Shown here one piece after another: positions 62,737-64,000 of a stretch of DNA of 64,000 bases; the stretch's first letter is position 1, and each line of letters begins with the position of its first letter. A program made the translations under genes and the position numbers. The DNA is from Shewanella marinintestina (GTDB lineage Bacteria; Pseudomonadota; Gammaproteobacteria; Enterobacterales; Shewanellaceae): contig NZ_JAKILC010000008.1 of assembly GCF_023283845.1 (NCBI RefSeq), forward strand, positions 124,001 to 188,000. Reading direction: 5' to 3'. Under the pieces are notes generated by a model. That model was not told where the DNA came from. It did not search any database and saw only the letters and a program-made list of their open reading frames with translations.

Positions 62737-62774
62737 AAAAAAGCCGCAAGCACTTAAGTGTTTGCGGCTTTTTT
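62737..62774. terminator. Terminator, bidirectional
   Basis: AAAAAAGCCGCAA and TTGCGGCTTTTTT pair around CACTTAAGTG, itself self-complementary. T-runs lie on both strands, serving the small membrane-protein gene and the convergent molbindin gene. Confidence 0.93.
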
Positions 62775-62787
62775 ATTAAGCATATGC

Positions 62788-62997
62788 TTAGTCTACAGCA
62801 ACCATAACGTTGCTTGCTTTGATGATCGCGTAAGCTTGACCACCAACAACTAGACCTAGTTGCTCGCAAGATTTTTTAGTTACAACAGAAGTGATTTCAA
62901 CACCAGGTGCTAGTTCGATAACAACTTCGTTGTTTACTGAACCTTCGTCGATTGACTTGATAGTACCGTTTAGAGTGTTGCGTGCGCTGATTTTCAT
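62788..62997 (-). CDS. Single-domain molybdenum-pterin-binding protein (molbindin)
   Basis: The 69-residue protein is one Mop/TOBE domain (MKISARNTLNGTIKSID and SCEQLGLVVGGQAYAIIKASNVMVAVD). Molbindins store or buffer molybdate in the cytoplasm as oligomers. AAGGATATACTT lies before the ATG. It is transcribed alone, with a strong terminator. Confidence 0.93.
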   Translation of the reverse strand: MKISARNTLNGTIKSIDEGSVNNEVVIELAPGVEITSVVTKKSCEQLGLVVGGQAYAIIKASNVMVAVD

Positions 62998-63334
62998 AAG
63001 TATATCCTTAATAGTTAAGTCATTATTATAATTGGCTTATTTATATAATGATATCTACTGAAGGACAATGTGTCGCATTATTTTGGTTGTGATCACATTT
63101 GCTTATCCCAAGACTATGTTTTTGTGACTTTAATCGCAATTTAATGACTGGTTATTCATATGTTACTAATTTAAAAGGTGTTAATGATACTGAATTTTAA
63201 GCTTATTGAGCAGTATGTGAGCAGATGAATCGCGTGGAGTTAAGTTAGGTTGCTACGGAGGGGGCTAAATTGGTACTTAGGCTTAGCTTCAAAGTTGAAG
63301 TAAGCCTGTAGGATTGATGATTACGAATGGCCAG
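62998..63334. other. Intergenic region before the molbindin gene
   Basis: AT-rich promoter region, plus a hairpin AGGCTTA (63279-63285) with TAAGCCT (63301-63307) and an inner CTTCAA/TTGAAG pair. It could be a weak terminator for rlmC, but there is no T-run. Confidence 0.4.
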
Positions 63335-64000
63335 TTATTGTTTAATTAGCATCACTAACACTTCAAAATGATCGGTATGCGGGAACATATCAAATAGCTG
63401 TACTTTTTGGATTCGATAGCCCTGAATATTAGCTAAATCTTTAGCCAATGTGTATGGGTTACAGCTTGAATACAAAATGGCTTTAGGGGCAAATGCTGCT
63501 AGCGACTCACAAAGCTCTTTGCCTATGCCGCGACGAGGTGGATTAACAATCACTACATCTGGTTTATTGGTTGCGTCACAGCCTTGGGCAAATCCCGTCG
63601 AATCAAGCGCAGTAAAATCAACCTGAGTCAGCCCCATAGTCTCTGCCGAGATCTTAGCGCAGGCAATTGCTTCGCTTGAAATTTCTATTCCAGTTAATGG
63701 AATGGATTTAGAGGCACAATGAAGGCCAAAACCACCCACACCACAGAAAAGATCCCATAAGGAGCTTGGCTTTAGCTCAGCCACCCATTCGCGAGCCGTT
63801 TGGTAAAGTTTAGCTGCGATCTCTGGGTGAGTTTGAAAGAAGCTCTTGGGGCGAATAAACAGTGGCACATCGTTAAACTGCTCTGATAAGCGTGTTTCTT
63901 CACTTAAGAACAACTCTTCTTCACCTTCTAGAATTGCCATATGCACGGGCTGGATGTTGACCGACACTACTTTGATTTTTGGGTATTCGCTTAACAGCTG
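63335..64000 (-). CDS. rlmC: 23S rRNA (uracil-747-C5)-methyltransferase RlmC, C-terminal part
   Basis: The frame is open to the window edge, so only about the last 222 residues are seen; the full enzyme is about 375-380 residues. The visible part has [16 protein letters not shown], the SAM motif [17 protein letters not shown], the catalytic site [15 protein letters not shown] and the closing [13 protein letters not shown]. It methylates U747 of 23S rRNA with SAM. The N-terminal Fe-S cluster cysteines would be outside the window. A GTG at 63967 is internal, not the true start. Confidence 0.93.
   Translation of the reverse strand, partial: QLLSEYPKIKVVSVNIQPVHMAILEGEEELFLSEETRLSEQFNDVPLFIRPKSFFQTHPEIAAKLYQTAREWVAELKPSSLWDLFCGVGGFGLHCASKSIPLTGIEISSEAIACAKISAETMGLTQVDFTALDSTGFAQGCDATNKPDVVIVNPPRRGIGKELCESLAAFAPKAILYSSCNPYTLAKDLANIQGYRIQKVQLFDMFPHTDHFEVLVMLIKQ

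Overview
The window reads as chromosomal DNA of a marine gammaproteobacterium, most likely a Shewanella. The evidence is the groES-groEL pair with a Gly-Gly-Met tail, an ArsEFG-type organoarsenical cluster of the kind described in Shewanella, an eight-heme c-type cytochrome lipoprotein, a purine riboswitch in front of an NCS2 permease, a c-di-GMP riboswitch in front of a chitinase, and many small Shewanella/Vibrio-type genes (PpnP, DUF2999, DUF3302). Assignment to the genus is inference; no rRNA or tRNA gene is present.

Layout. 1-2.0 kb: end of groES, groEL, then an imperfect palindrome and a terminator. 2.2-8.3 kb: an accessory block on the minus strand. It holds an SMC-like ATPase with a zinc-hook CxxC and a PrrC/RloC-like C-terminus, a truncated and an intact copy of a NERD-domain zinc-ribbon protein bounded by short direct repeats, a cold-shock/excalibur membrane protein, and two related Imm11-like proteins. 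8.4-25.7 kb: ordinary chromosomal genes, including the CpdB-like lipoprotein, a BCCT transporter, a DUF6445 oxygenase-like protein, a Sel1 lipoprotein, PpnP, a large HD-GYP sensor, PAP2 phosphatase, an Omp85-type barrel and a TerC-CBS membrane protein. 25.8-32.7 kb: a purine permease under a guanine-type riboswitch, an EamA exporter divergent from a MarR regulator with repeated palindromic operators, a chemotaxis receptor and a MORN-repeat lipoprotein.

32.8-35.7 kb: an arsR-arsE-arsF-arsG-permease operon on the minus strand. 35.9-40.3 kb: DUF2999, GNAT, AraC, a Bax-inhibitor-like membrane protein and the yibI-yibH pair. 40.7-43.1 kb: a GEMM-I c-di-GMP riboswitch with a terminator, then a GH18 chitinase. 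43.3-46.7 kb: a Tat-exported lipoprotein aminotransferase, a cysteine-synthase-like enzyme and an AraC regulator. 47.0-51.7 kb: the eight-heme lipoprotein, then norVW behind a sigma-54 promoter with NorR-like enhancer sites. 52.1-55.4 kb: a two-gene unit of a periplasmic binding protein and a GGDEF-EAL protein. 55.5-64 kb: a Tat-exported class V aminotransferase, ppiB, DUF1275, an MFS exporter with a divergent AraC regulator, a 266-bp MITE, a DUF134/NifX-like pair, a single-domain molbindin and the C-terminal part of rlmC, which runs off the end.

Two themes recur. c-di-GMP signalling appears three times: an HD-GYP protein with a periplasmic binding domain, a GGDEF-EAL protein with a partner binding protein, and the riboswitch on the chitinase. 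Exported PLP enzymes appear twice, each with a clear twin-arginine signal. The part most likely to hold something undescribed is the 2.2-8.3 kb accessory block.
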